The position numbers were made by a program, and so were the translations under genes. From assembly GCA_024742405.1 (NCBI GenBank), contig JANSYP010000014.1, positions 1 to 52,117 of the forward strand: 52,117 nucleotides of DNA, given 5' to 3'. The DNA comes from Paracoccaceae bacterium. GTDB lineage: Bacteria > Pseudomonadota > Alphaproteobacteria > Rhodobacterales > Rhodobacteraceae. The notes beneath the pieces were generated by a model. It was not told the origin of the DNA and ran no database searches. It saw only the letters and a program-made list of their open reading frames with translations. Positions within the stretch are counted from its first letter, which is position 1. Each line of letters starts with the position of its first letter. This document shows, piece after piece, positions 1-8,575 of the stretch.

Positions 1-1
1 C

Positions 2-106
2 GGCATGCAGGCCGAGGTCTTCATCTCGGCAGGCGAGAAAACGCTGGCCCAGTACCTGATGGACCCGCTGCAGACGCGCCTGAACCACACCTTCCGCGAA
101 GTCTGA
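2..106 (+). CDS. HlyD-family type I secretion adaptor, C-terminal end (partial)
   Basis: This is the last 34 codons and TGA stop of a gene that begins before the window. The translation ends TLAQYLMDPLQTRLNHTFRE-V, and GMQAEVFISAGEKT lies before it. That is the usual ending of HlyD/PrtE-type membrane fusion proteins of type I secretion: the last beta strand of the barrel-sandwich region ('G M x A E V x I'), then a short helix ('Y L x x P L x x x x x x x F R E'). Such adaptors link the inner-membrane ABC exporter to TolC. An identical end lies at 52012-52116 on the other strand, near an RTX-like substrate gene. The family call comes from this tail only. Confidence 0.8.
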   Translation, partial: GMQAEVFISAGEKTLAQYLMDPLQTRLNHTFREV

Positions 107-115
107 AAACCAACA

Positions 116-138
116 GCCGGCGCAAATCAAGCGCCGGC
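116..138 (+). terminator. Hairpin after the left HlyD end
   Basis: GCCGGCGC and GCGCCGGC form a perfect 8-bp stem around a 7-nt AAATCAA loop, ten bases after the stop codon. No T-run follows, so this is either a GC-rich terminator or an mRNA-stabilising hairpin. The same hairpin is in the right-hand copy of the repeat. Confidence 0.6.
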
Positions 139-335
139 GCGAATAACAGGGTCTTGCCTGAGGACCTGTTGATCATGGGTTCTTTTGAGGGCTCGGGCTC
201 CGCCAACAGAAACTAAACAAATGAGACCCTTTCTCGCGGACGGAAGTTCGGATGGCGTCGTTGGCGTACCGGGGACCGCGCACACTTGGGTGGGGCTCCA
301 AGCTTGGCGGAACTCGGCAACGGAAGATAGCGCGT

Positions 336-1835
336 TCAGGGCGTCACTGTGGATGGGAAGGACGGAGGACGACGAACTTGGGTTGCCTGCTCAAACGCGT
401 AGGCGAAACCAAGCAGATCTCCGTCGGAATATGCCGCGCCGTAGAACGAGAGCGCCACAGGCAAGCCATCGACATAACCGGCTGGCACGGTCACATGGGG
501 ATACCCGGCCATGGCAGGCGGCGAAGAACAGCCTCCTTTGATCTTGTCGCCGACGATGGGGTCAATCGCCCAGGCGGGGTGACCATCAGTCGGGGCTATG
601 ATCGCATCAAGCCGATGGGCTGCAAGAACTTTGTCGATCCCCTCGTCGCGAGACATCCGACGGCATGCAGCGGCGAGGTCGATATATTCTTGCGAGTCGA
701 GCCCACCGGTTGCAGCCGCCATCTCGAAGAACTCCTGCTGAAAGTAGGGCATCACGACATCTGCGTGCGTCCGGTTCGCTTCAATAAGCTCGTGGATGTC
801 TCGCACCGGTGCCTGGGGATGCTCGGCCAGATACCGGTTGATGCTGGCCTTCAATTGAAATGCCATGAACGCGGCCTCGGTCTCTCCGAAGAGAGTCAGG
901 TAGCTGCCGTTTGCCGGATCGACAATCTCAGCGCCGAGGTCGGCCAGCACCTTCACCGCATCCTCGACCACTGCATCCGTCCCTTCGTGAAAGCCGAAAC
1001 AGTCGCGCGCGACCCCGATCCGCGCACCTTTCAGCGCGTCGGTAGAGAGCGCCCTACCATAGTCCTCCAGCCGGTTGGCCGCATGGTCCAATGTGGCCGG
1101 ATCACTTGGGTCGGGTCCCGCCATTGCGGAGAGGAGCACGGCGACATCGGCGACGGTTCGCGCCATCGGACCAACGGTGTCCTGAGGCTCGGCAACCCCG
1201 ATGACACCGCTGCGGCTGAGCAGCCCGACGGTCGGTTTGAGACCGACGATGCCATTTATCGACGAAGGTCTTACCACCGAGCCGTCAACCTCTGCTCCGA
1301 GCGCTCCGGCACAAAGGTTTGCGGCAACGGCCACGGCGGAGCCTGAGCTGGATCCGGACGGGTTGCGATCGAGCGCGTAGGGGTTGCGCACCTGCCCGCC
1401 GCGGCTGCTCCATCCGCTGCAGGCCCGTGTCGAGCGCATATAACCCCATTCGCTCATGTTGGTTTTGCCGAGAATGACCGCACCAGCTGCGCGAAGCCTT
1501 GCCACTGTGAAGGCGTCGTTCTGGGCCCGGTGTCCGATCATCACGACTGAGCCCGCTGTCGTCATCATCTTGTCGCCGGTATCGATGCTGTCCTTGACCA
1601 TCAGGGGCACTCCGTGCAGCGGGCCTCTGACTGTCCCTGCGCCGCGCTCTTGATCAAGCTTGTCGGCAATGTCGAGGGCGTCGGGATTCAGCTCGATCAC
1701 CGACCGCAAAGTCGGACCAGTCTTGTCGATCTCATCAATACGACGCAGATAGGCTTCGCAAAGATCGGCGGAGGTGAACTCGCCTTTTGAAAACTCTGTC
1801 GCGATCTCCGCAATTGTGAAGTCACCTAGCTCCAT
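336..1835 (-). CDS. Amidase signature family hydrolase
   Basis: The 499-residue product is full length for the amidase signature family, which hydrolyses amides through a Lys-cisSer-Ser triad. The triad is visible: Lys81 in LMVKDSID, Ser162 in the Gly/Ser-rich GSSSGS stretch, and nucleophile Ser186 in AEVDGSV, 24 residues after Ser162 as expected. There is no signal peptide, so it is cytoplasmic. The ATG is preceded by GGGAG at eight bases. It resembles the GatA-like 'amidase' proteins common in soil and marine bacteria rather than GatA itself, since no gatB or gatC is nearby. The substrate cannot be read from the sequence. It converges on the left HlyD gene end and stands alone. Confidence 0.9.
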   Translation of the reverse strand: MELGDFTIAEIATEFSKGEFTSADLCEAYLRRIDEIDKTGPTLRSVIELNPDALDIADKLDQERGAGTVRGPLHGVPLMVKDSIDTGDKMMTTAGSVVMIGHRAQNDAFTVARLRAAGAVILGKTNMSEWGYMRSTRACSGWSSRGGQVRNPYALDRNPSGSSSGSAVAVAANLCAGALGAEVDGSVVRPSSINGIVGLKPTVGLLSRSGVIGVAEPQDTVGPMARTVADVAVLLSAMAGPDPSDPATLDHAANRLEDYGRALSTDALKGARIGVARDCFGFHEGTDAVVEDAVKVLADLGAEIVDPANGSYLTLFGETEAAFMAFQLKASINRYLAEHPQAPVRDIHELIEANRTHADVVMPYFQQEFFEMAAATGGLDSQEYIDLAAACRRMSRDEGIDKVLAAHRLDAIIAPTDGHPAWAIDPIVGDKIKGGCSSPPAMAGYPHVTVPAGYVDGLPVALSFYGAAYSDGDLLGFAYAFEQATQVRRPPSFPSTVTP

Positions 1836-2283
1836 ATCCCAATCTCCCTCATTGCCCCTGCCTCGAGGCGGTTACAGCGTTCTCGACCAGCAGTATCTTT
1901 GGGTCGTTCTTGCGAAAAACGATCCGCGCGAACCAGTCTTTATCCTCGAACTCAGCCGCATTGCACCGCTTTGGCGCTTGGGACCTGCGAATGAAGCGTT
2001 CTGTTCGAGCACACTTCGGAGGTCTGATGGGAGACGGCGTCGGACGTGTTCCAGCTTCAGTGCGTCTGGATAGCGGCAGAGCCGTTCCCGGATGCGCAGC
2101 AGTTTGCGCTAAGGTTTGTGGCTACGAATGGAACCGCTGCTGCGTCCAAACAGTCCGGCATTGACTGCCGGTTCCATGCGCTGCGAGGAACACAAGCAAC
2201 TGGAGCTCCGCGTTGCTATCAACCAAGCTACCGGAGTGTTCAACTGCCCGGCCTGAACGAAATGAAGATATGGAGATACTGAC
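1836..2283. other. Gene-poor stretch
   Basis: About 450 bases between the amidase start and the next gene hold only short overlapping frames without recognisable motifs or convincing ribosome binding sites. It should carry the amidase promoter (reading left) and the promoter of the small exported protein (reading right). I see nothing else in it. Confidence 0.4.
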
Positions 2284-2754
2284 ATGATGCGCTCGAGCTC
2301 ACCGATAGTCCTCACATTTTTTGTTCTCTGCTCGTTGCTCTCTCAGGGCGCCTTTGGCCAAGAGCCATCCCAGACTGCCCCGTCGAACCTAGTGGGTGAG
2401 TGGAAGATGGTCGATCTGGAAGTCTATCAGGCGGGCGGCAAGAGCTGGGATGAGAGCGCCGTTGACTGGCGCGTCATCATTACCGAGCAGAGCGGCGGAA
2501 TGCTCAAGGGCACCGTCACTTACCAGTCGGCGACGTATAAGGGGCATGATGGTGTGGCGGAAACGAGTGGTCGCGAAATCGCTGTCTTGGGCACGATCTC
2601 CTGGTCCGGCGACGAGGTAAAACTCGTCACGATCGGCGAAGCGGATGGTTCTGTCTATCGCGGAAGGATAGTTGACCCGCAAACAATCGAGTGGGTCATG
2701 CATGAGGCGGGGGAGCACGGTTGGATTGGTCGGGCAATAGCCGCCCGACAGTGA
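2284..2754 (+). CDS. Small exported protein of unknown function
   Basis: The 156-residue product starts with a clear signal peptide: charged MMRSS, a hydrophobic core, then cleavage probably after SQGAFG. The mature part begins with LVGEWKMVDLEV and reads as alternating short beta strands and turns (GTVTYQSAT, GTISWSGDEVKL, IEWVMHEAG), suggesting a small lipocalin-like or other all-beta periplasmic domain. GGAG lies eight bases before the ATG, and a second ATG follows directly. No cysteine pair or catalytic motif stands out. It is a lone gene between two gene-poor stretches. I do not recognise the family. Confidence 0.7.
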   Translation: MMRSSSPIVLTFFVLCSLLSQGAFGQEPSQTAPSNLVGEWKMVDLEVYQAGGKSWDESAVDWRVIITEQSGGMLKGTVTYQSATYKGHDGVAETSGREIAVLGTISWSGDEVKLVTIGEADGSVYRGRIVDPQTIEWVMHEAGEHGWIGRAIAARQ

Positions 2755-3370
2755 GCTATGAGGTAGACGTGCGCACTCACAACTTCTTCTGCGCCGACAG
2801 CAGCGGCAGGCGTTCCTCGCGTCAAACACATGCTGCGACATCATCCTTTTGGTGCCGGCTTCCCAAGGCCTGAGAGCCGGAGCAATTCGCGTCCCATCGA
2901 GTTCGGTAAGTGCAGGTCTGGATACAAGAACGAGACGGCTGTCCGATGCTGTGCAGCCCGAAGTCTCCGTTCAGGGCGATCCGGTGTTCTAAGCGGTTCC
3001 AACCAAGCTTTGGCGAATTCTCTCGGTAGCAGAGACGTGGGCAGGAAGTCAGTGCAAAGTGTTTGACGCACGACGATTCATTGCGGATCGCACGTGCGTC
3101 ATCGACAATGCCGAAACTCAACCGTTTCCGCCGCAAGTGGAAATCCACGCGTTGCCCAGTCTCGGAGTGGTTGCTCCAACATCTGGGTCCGACGGCTGCT
3201 TTGTCCGCATTGCTGCCATTCGCTGCACGTGCTCGACTTCGTTACCAGGCGAGGTCAGGATCGCGGGACTTTGCAGCCATTTGGACGTTGACCGAGACGG
3301 CTTGCCCAATGCCGTTGACTCTTTCTAACGACGCGAGAAGCTCATTGAGTAAGCCATCTGGAGAATACTC
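2755..3370. other. Gene-poor stretch
   Basis: About 600 bases carry several overlapping short frames on both strands, all Arg/Ser/Cys-rich in the way of non-coding GC-rich DNA. No start with a good ribosome binding site and no family motif was seen. The sequence looks like long-decayed DNA. Confidence 0.4.
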
Positions 3371-3859
3371 TTGACCGACTATGCGCCGTGGCGCCTCAGC
3401 GCTGTAACTCTGCTGGTATCATGTCTTGCGGTACGCGCATTGGCATTTGATCTGCCTGGTGGCTTGGAGTTTGGGCAGAGCTTCCCAGACGTCGAAGCCA
3501 TCGCCCGGGACAACCAGTGGAGCCTCCGGCAATCAGAGGTTGTGTCATACGGTTGGGTTGTTGAAAACATGGGAATAACTCTCTATTTTTGCGATGAATT
3601 TCTCACCAGTAAAGATCAGTCGACCGACGGCACCTTAAGCTCTTTCGTGGAGACAGTTGTAAGCTACAGATTTCGGTATGGCGAACCCGACACGGACGTC
3701 TTTACTCTGTCTCCGCGAAGCCAATATCAACGCCATTCAGTTCAATCCGTTTTCGAAACGAACAATGGCCTGCGTATAAGCGTTCAGCTTAACGCTCATG
3801 GTGACAGACAAACGCTGTTTACGCGCATTTCCGACCATTCAGTCTGTGAAACAAAATAG
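3371..3859 (+). CDS. Exported hypothetical protein
   Basis: The 162-residue product appears to begin with a TTG codon; the nearby ATG at 3381 is out of frame. An N-terminal hydrophobic stretch (LSAVTLLVSCLAVRALAF) looks like a signal peptide cleaved near ALA-FDLPGG. The mature part starts FDLPGGLEFGQSFPDVEAIA, and two cysteines (CDEF near the middle and SVCETK at the end) could form a disulphide in the periplasm. Codon use is less GC-rich than in neighbouring genes (many AAT, GAA, TCT), which may mean acquired DNA. No family is recognised and no operon partner is adjacent. Confidence 0.6.
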   Translation: MTDYAPWRLSAVTLLVSCLAVRALAFDLPGGLEFGQSFPDVEAIARDNQWSLRQSEVVSYGWVVENMGITLYFCDEFLTSKDQSTDGTLSSFVETVVSYRFRYGEPDTDVFTLSPRSQYQRHSVQSVFETNNGLRISVQLNAHGDRQTLFTRISDHSVCETK

Positions 3860-4248
3860 CTTTGCGGTGCAGCATCTGCCGCTTTGGGCTCGTTGCGGCT
3901 AGTCGTGACCAGCAGGACGAACGCTTTGTTCAAGGCTCACGCGCTCTAGGCGATTAAGGTAAACAACTTCTCATGCGTTCGGGACCGGAGGAAACGTACC
4001 TCCGCTACCGGATTCCCGATGTCTTTTCGGTTATCAGCCGATGTTGTTCTGGCCAGCGTCGGTCATGGACCTGAGCAACCGCGCCTTTGGACGGGTTTGC
4101 CGCACTCGGCTGTTGCCGGGTTGATGTGGGATTGGCGGCCGAATGCCTCGCCTGCGACCTCTGAGCGAGACCTCACCATCGGGCTGGGCTTGCTGCAGCG
4201 GGTGACGCCCCTAGCGGTGCTTTCAAATCGTGAGGGGCGCCGCCTCTG
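3860..4248. other. Gene-poor stretch
   Basis: About 390 bases separate the exported protein from the convergent end of the dcmR-like gene. A 91-codon frame starting at 4019 runs into that gene's 3' end and has no motif, so it is probably chance. A short inverted repeat (CGGAGG/CCTCCG, near 3985-4003) is the only structure seen. Confidence 0.35.
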
Positions 4249-5010
4249 CTATGATGACAAGAAGCGGGACAGCGAAAATTTGAACGTGTCCTGATGACAC
4301 TGCAGCGCACTCAGAACGCCGCGGCCCGAGAAATCGCGGACGTCATACTGACAAACGCTCACCAGAGGGTACTGGTGGGCGATCTCGTGGTTGTAGCGCA
4401 TTTCGTAAGCCACGAGATCGTCGTGCGTCATCCCCAGACGTTGGCACCAACTCATGTCGCCAAGCAGACGGAACGCGCGCAGGCCAGACTGCTTCATCTC
4501 GAACAGGCTGCGCTCTACGAACCTGCACATGTCATTGCCGTCGCTCAGGCCGCTGGTCTCGACCAACTGCCCGCTTTCGATCGCCTGATCGACCCCGTCC
4601 GTTCCTTGGCGCACGTGGTCCATAATGTCTTCGCGGGTGTCGGGTGTGCCAACGAGGAAACAGCCGTCCCCGTTTCGCAGCCCATCGGTCAGGAAAGGGA
4701 CCGACCATTTCAAGCGGCCGAGATCATTCTCGTAAAGTGTGCAAACGTGATTGCCGTACTCGATCGCGACACCTTCGACGGAGACTTCGGCCGGCCGGGT
4801 CATCGGGGGCGGCGGGTTGGCCGCGCGCGTCTGCAGGAACGCCATGAGGTCCCGGTGCCGGAAGCGGCGCTCCCCCTTGCTACCCAGCCGGAGACAGGGC
4901 AGCTGGCCCGAGTTCGTCCAGCGCCGCAGGGATGCTTCGCTCACCTTCAGAACGGATGCGGCTTCTTTGATATTCAGAAGCTCAGAAGACTGGTCAACTG
5001 GTCTTGTCAC
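4249..5010 (-). CDS. dcmR: DcmR-like regulator: MerR-type HTH plus MEDS sensory domain
   Basis: The 253-residue product has two parts. Residues 12-62 form a MerR/excisionase-type helix-turn-helix (LNIKEAASVLKVSEASLRRW followed by T-N-S-G-Q, then RRFRHRDLMAFL). Residues 75-253 match the MEDS domain (VAIEYGNHVCTLYEND at the start; RYNHEIAHQYPLVSVCQYD near the end), a RecA-like sensory domain named after DcmR of methylotrophs. The start is GTG at 5010 with GAGGTGG upstream. DcmR represses the dichloromethane dehalogenase gene dcmA in Methylobacterium and is divergent from it. Here the gene is likewise divergent from a DcmA-like glutathione transferase 364 bases away, so a role as its substrate-responsive repressor is a strong inference. 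The effector is unknown. Confidence 0.85.
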   Translation of the reverse strand: MTRPVDQSSELLNIKEAASVLKVSEASLRRWTNSGQLPCLRLGSKGERRFRHRDLMAFLQTRAANPPPPMTRPAEVSVEGVAIEYGNHVCTLYENDLGRLKWSVPFLTDGLRNGDGCFLVGTPDTREDIMDHVRQGTDGVDQAIESGQLVETSGLSDGNDMCRFVERSLFEMKQSGLRAFRLLGDMSWCQRLGMTHDDLVAYEMRYNHEIAHQYPLVSVCQYDVRDFSGRGVLSALQCHQDTFKFSLSRFLSS

Positions 5011-5198
5011 AGTACCACCTCGAGCCGGTGAAACGCATCGAAAACACCCAGTTTCTGGAAAGCGCTGCAGGTCGGGCAGCGCTCTTGCGGTCAGGCGCTT
5101 TGAATCAGCGTTTCAGCAACCAGGTGGTTGTTCCGGCCATGTTCTAATGGGTCCGCAGCAACAGATACAAGTCCGGGATCTGATCCTGCACGAACATG

Positions 5199-5270
5199 TA
5201 CTTTGATATATTTTGTTGTGCAAATAGTAAACCACCGGTAGCGTTGAGACGCACCGGTGATCGCCGGTGA
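5199..5270. promoter_or_regulatory. Candidate dcmR/dcmA divergent control region with repeated CCGGTGA motifs
   Basis: In the 364-base divergent gap, an AT-rich island (5199-5230, including TTTGATATATTTTG) stands out from GC-rich surroundings and could hold promoters for both genes. Next to it lie CACCGGT at 5233, CACCGGTGA at 5252 and CGCCGGTGA at 5262, the last two exactly ten bases apart, one helical turn. A fourth copy, AGCCGGTGA (5023-5031), sits just upstream of the dcmR-like start. Repeats on the same helix face, shared by both promoters, are what an autoregulated repressor would need. Binding itself is inferred. Confidence 0.4.
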
Positions 5271-5374
5271 CGACACCTGGTCACCAATGCTGACCCTGGG
5301 TCTCAAAAGAGCGGCCACCGGACCTGTGCTGGGTTTCGGACAAAGCCCCGCCTTACGAAAGGGAGGAAACATCC

Positions 5375-6181
5375 ATGAGTTCAGACCTGCGCCTGCTACA
5401 TCACCCGGCATCTCAGCCATGTCGTGCGGCCCTGCAATTCCTGATCGAAAACGACATTCCCCACGAAGAGGAAATCATCGACATCACCACCAATATCAAC
5501 GAGCGGCAGGAGTTCAGGGACGAGTATAATCCCACCGGGCAGGTCCCGATCCTGTGCGACGGCGATCTGCGTGTTTGGGAAAACGTGGCCATCGGCCGGT
5601 ATCTGGACGAGAAATTCGAATGTCCAGGGCATTGGTTCGGGCGCACATTGCAAGAGCGCGCCCGGATCAACCAATTCGTGCAGTGGTACACCTACACGCT
5701 GCGGCTTGGTGGTGGTGCGTTTCACTGGACGATCTTTGCGCCGATGATCTACGGCGCGGACAAGGACTTTACGGCAGAGGTTCGGAAGGGCAAGCATCTG
5801 CTCTACGAGTCTATGGATCTGATCGAGAATTACTGGCTCAAGGACACCGCGTATCTGTGTGGAAACGAGATCAGCTATGGCGATCTGGCCGCGTTTCATG
5901 AGTTCGTATCCCACGAGGCGGGCGGGATCATCCCGGACCAGGTCTGGGCCAAGCACCCCAAGGCGCGGGACTGGTTCGTGAGGATGAGCGAGCGCCCGGC
6001 CAGCAAGCAGGTCAGTGACTGGCAATACGAGACGATACGCCAGGTTCTCGGCGGCGAACTGACGGTCACTTTCACTCGCAGAACCGCAGTCCTGAAAGGT
6101 ACCGAAGCTCACGGGGGTCACAATACCGGATTGGTCCATCTGGGCGAGAAGCATGACTACATCGCCGAGGTGGAGTCTTAG
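5375..6181 (+). CDS. dcmA: DcmA-like dichloromethane dehalogenase / glutathione S-transferase
   Basis: The 268-residue product has the length and signature stretches of bacterial dichloromethane dehalogenases, which use glutathione to turn dichloromethane into formaldehyde and two chloride ions. The N-terminal thioredoxin-fold domain starts LRLLHHPASQPCRA; Ser13 is at the place of the serine required in the DM11 enzyme. The glutathione-binding YNPTGQVPIL and VWENVAIGRYL follow. The helical domain contains LRLGGGAFHWTIFAPMIYG, and the tail has TAVLKGTE and GHN; as I recall these proteins, all are DcmA features absent from ordinary GSTs. A strong GGGAGGAAAC site precedes the ATG. It is divergent from the DcmR-like gene. 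Whether it dehalogenates dichloromethane or another halomethane needs an assay. Confidence 0.85.
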   Translation: MSSDLRLLHHPASQPCRAALQFLIENDIPHEEEIIDITTNINERQEFRDEYNPTGQVPILCDGDLRVWENVAIGRYLDEKFECPGHWFGRTLQERARINQFVQWYTYTLRLGGGAFHWTIFAPMIYGADKDFTAEVRKGKHLLYESMDLIENYWLKDTAYLCGNEISYGDLAAFHEFVSHEAGGIIPDQVWAKHPKARDWFVRMSERPASKQVSDWQYETIRQVLGGELTVTFTRRTAVLKGTEAHGGHNTGLVHLGEKHDYIAEVES

Positions 6182-6223
6182 GACGACTGATTACTCCGCG
6201 CGTGCGCGCAGAGAGAGAGTTCA

Positions 6224-6254
6224 GGAAACCGCCATCTGAATGGAGGCGGTTTCC
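6224..6254 (+). terminator. Hairpin downstream of the dcmA-like gene
   Basis: GGAAACCGCC (6224-6233) pairs perfectly with GGCGGTTTCC (6245-6254) around an 11-base loop, 43 bases after the dcmA-like stop. There is no T-run. It probably separates the dcmA transcript from the LysR gene downstream. Confidence 0.55.
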
Positions 6255-6399
6255 GAGTGTGCTGACATGCCGATCTCGATCCGTTGGTCGCTCGGTCCGA
6301 CGCTTGGTATGAGTTCGCATCGGTCAGCGTCCGCCATTGATATTTCTTCAATGACGAGGCACGTTCAAAGAATTGTCCCGACGCCTTTGAGCCTGATCC

Positions 6400-7305
6400 A
6401 TGCCATCGGAGCGCGTATCTGCCGACCGCGATTACTTCCCTTCCTTCGGCGGGCTGAAGTCCTTCTACGAAGTCGCCTTGACGGGCAGTGCGGTCAAAGC
6501 AGCAGCCCGGTTAGGTGTCACGCCTTCGGCGGTCAGCCATCAGATCAAGGCGCTCGAGGCGGAGCTTGGTGCGCGCTTGATCGAAAACCGTCGCGGCAGG
6601 CTGTACCTGACCGTCGACGGCGCGCAGTTTTTCGACCGCATCAAAGGAGCGATGACCGATATTCTTCGGGCAACGGATCTGGTGCGCTCCAATCCTGATC
6701 GCAAGCGAGTGACGCTGACACTCACGCCGTCTTTCGCCGCGGATTGGCTGATGCACCGCCTTCGGACTCTCGAACACACGCATCCCGATCTGGAGATAAA
6801 CCTGATCACGACGACCCGCGTGGTCAATCTGGCAAGGGAAAACGTGGATCTGGCGATCCGTCGCGGATCTGGCATCTGGGAAGGCTACGTCGCGGAGCCG
6901 CTGCTGCGCGAGATCATCGTTCCGGTTATCGCACCTGACCTCGTGCGCCGCCTCAAATGCGACACGCTGGCCGACGCGTTGCGCAAGACCCGCGCGCTCG
7001 TGAATACAACGGTCGAAGGCGAGTGGGACAGCTGGTGCAGGGCGCGTGGTATCGCGCCGCCGGATCCGTCTCAACGGTACAATCTGGAGACGTACGAACT
7101 GACCGTGAAGGCGGCGGTTGACGAGTTGGGCATAGCCTTGGGGCGCAAACCCCTGATCGATCCGCTGCTGGCATCGGGCGTTCTTGTGCAACCGTTTCAA
7201 ACCGCTGATACGGACGACACAGCCTACTATATCGTACGCCGCAATGAGCTGATGACGTCGGATGTCAAACGCCTGCATGGGTGGTTGCAGGCTCAAGTGA
7301 CGTGA
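6400..7305 (+). CDS. LysR-family transcriptional regulator (GcvA-like)
   Basis: The 301-residue product is the normal LysR length. Residues 15-75 give the winged helix-turn-helix (GLKSFYEVALTGSAVKAAAR, then LGVTPSAVSHQIKALEAELG) with the GcvA-type ending R-R-G-R-L-Y-L-T. Residues 95-301 form the two-lobed ligand-binding domain (TLTPSFAADWLMHRL, NVDLAIRRGSGIW). Its orientation matches the CoA-transferase gene 88 bases downstream, with a LysR-type dyad between them, so it may control that operon. It lies between the dcmA-like gene and the operon, not divergent from a target as is more usual. The co-inducer is unknown. Confidence 0.88.
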   Translation: MPSERVSADRDYFPSFGGLKSFYEVALTGSAVKAAARLGVTPSAVSHQIKALEAELGARLIENRRGRLYLTVDGAQFFDRIKGAMTDILRATDLVRSNPDRKRVTLTLTPSFAADWLMHRLRTLEHTHPDLEINLITTTRVVNLARENVDLAIRRGSGIWEGYVAEPLLREIIVPVIAPDLVRRLKCDTLADALRKTRALVNTTVEGEWDSWCRARGIAPPDPSQRYNLETYELTVKAAVDELGIALGRKPLIDPLLASGVLVQPFQTADTDDTAYYIVRRNELMTSDVKRLHGWLQAQVT

Positions 7306-7364
7306 GAAAAATTCATTATCAACTGACTATTTTGCATTTCCTCCGTCTACCCGGCGACCCTAGG

Positions 7365-7379
7365 TTTGCAGCTTACAAA
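7365..7379 (+). promoter_or_regulatory. Candidate LysR box upstream of the CoA-transferase
   Basis: TTTG-N7-CAAA is a perfect dyad containing the T-N11-A pattern typical of LysR-family operators (TTG at 7366, CAA at 7376). It lies in the 88-base gap between the LysR gene and the CoA-transferase, just before the AGGAG ribosome site. A dyad this short can occur by chance. Confidence 0.3.
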
Positions 7380-7393
7380 TGCAGGAGCCGAAC

Positions 7394-8575
7394 ATGCCGA
7401 GCGAGACCCGGGCGGAGTTCAGCGGGCCGCTTGCAGGCATCCGCGTCATCGACCTGACAACGGTGATCTCCGGCCCCATGGCCACGATGATCCTCGCCGA
7501 CCAGGGCGCGGACGTTATCAAGATCGAACGCGCCGACGGGGATTTCACTCGCCAGCTGGCAACGCGTCGCGGCGGCCATTCGGCTTCCTTCCTCAACAAC
7601 AACCGCAACAAGCGGTCCATCACGCTCGATCTCAAGGCGCCCGACGATCTTGAGGCTGTCAAAGGCCTCGCCGCCAAAGCGGATGTGTTCATCCAGAACT
7701 TTCGCCCGGGCGTGGCGGACCGTCTTGGCCTTGGGTATGAGGTGCTCAGCGCGCTCAATCCTGCCCTGGTGCATGTATCGATCGCGGGCTTCGGGTTCGA
7801 GGGGCCGCTGGCGGGAAAGCCGGTCTATGATCCACTTGTCCAGGCGGTGTCGGCCCTGACCACCGTGCAGGCCGGGTCAGACGAGGCTCGCCCGCGGCTG
7901 GTCCGCACGATCCTGCCCGACAAACTGACCGCGGTGCAGGCGAGCCAGGCCATCACGGCCGCGCTTTTGTCGCGCGAACGGACGGGCCAGGGGCAGAAAG
8001 TTACGCTGTCGATGATTGATACCGTGGCTTCCTTTCTCTGGGCCTCGGACATGAACGGCCACACATTCGTCGGGGACGAGATGGACGCCGAGGAGAGCCA
8101 GTCCTTCAGTGATCTGATCTACGATGTGCAGGGGGGCTACGTCACCATTTCCATCATGCAGGACAAGCATTGGGAGGCGCTGGCCCAGGCCACGGGCCGC
8201 CCTGACATCCTCGCCGACGCGCGGTTCAAAACGGCGGAACTGCGCGAGATCAACCGCGACGCGCGGCTGGAACTGACCCAGTCCATCGTCAGCAAGCTCG
8301 CGCGTGACAGGCTCTTGTCCGACCTGGAGGCCGCCGGAGTACCCTGCGCACCCGTTCTGACCCGCAAGGAGATGCGGATGCACCCGCAGATGGCGGCAAA
8401 TGGCACCTTCATCGAGTACGATCATCCGACAGCCGGGCGGTTGCGTCAGGCGCGGGCGGCGGCGGTGTTCCACGGCACGCCTGCCGGGCCGGTGCGTCCG
8501 GCGCCGGAATTGGGCGAACATACTGCGGACGTCCTGCAGACGCTCAGAGAGCCGAAGCTTTCGGACGTGTCATGA
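7394..8575 (+). CDS. Class III CoA-transferase (CaiB/BaiF family)
   Basis: The 393-residue product has the full set of CaiB/BaiF features. PLAGIRVIDLTTVISGPMAT leads, followed by ADQGADVIKIE, NNRNKRSITLDL, FIQNFRPG, and Asp146 in KPVYDPLVQA, where the family's catalytic aspartate is expected. Such enzymes move CoA between organic acids through an aspartyl-CoA anhydride. I prefer the ATG at 7394, because AGGAG (7383-7387) lies seven bases before it; an in-frame ATG at 7379 overlaps that site. The stop overlaps the next gene's start (ATGA), so the two are translationally coupled. The acid substrate is not evident. Confidence 0.9.
   Translation: MPSETRAEFSGPLAGIRVIDLTTVISGPMATMILADQGADVIKIERADGDFTRQLATRRGGHSASFLNNNRNKRSITLDLKAPDDLEAVKGLAAKADVFIQNFRPGVADRLGLGYEVLSALNPALVHVSIAGFGFEGPLAGKPVYDPLVQAVSALTTVQAGSDEARPRLVRTILPDKLTAVQASQAITAALLSRERTGQGQKVTLSMIDTVASFLWASDMNGHTFVGDEMDAEESQSFSDLIYDVQGGYVTISIMQDKHWEALAQATGRPDILADARFKTAELREINRDARLELTQSIVSKLARDRLLSDLEAAGVPCAPVLTRKEMRMHPQMAANGTFIEYDHPTAGRLRQARAAAVFHGTPAGPVRPAPELGEHTADVLQTLREPKLSDVS

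Larger units (their letters stand above)
1..141. repeat. Left copy of a 141-bp perfect inverted repeat
   Basis: Bases 1-141 are the exact reverse complement of 51977-52117. The repeat covers the 3' end of a HlyD-type gene, its stop codon and the terminator hairpin, and identity stops one base into the flank. It probably continues outside the window. Perfect identity, including third codon positions, points to a recent duplication, gene conversion or an assembly effect. Confidence 0.95.

Noticed and set aside
252-1346. A 364-codon plus-strand open frame opposite the amidase
   Set aside because: The amidase has its full catalytic triad in the other strand; this frame has Arg/Gly/His-rich composition and no motif.
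4249-6181. Recent transposon-borne acquisition of the dcm-like pair
   Set aside because: No transposase, terminal repeat or clear codon-use break is visible within several kilobases of the pair; transfer cannot be excluded but is not supported here.
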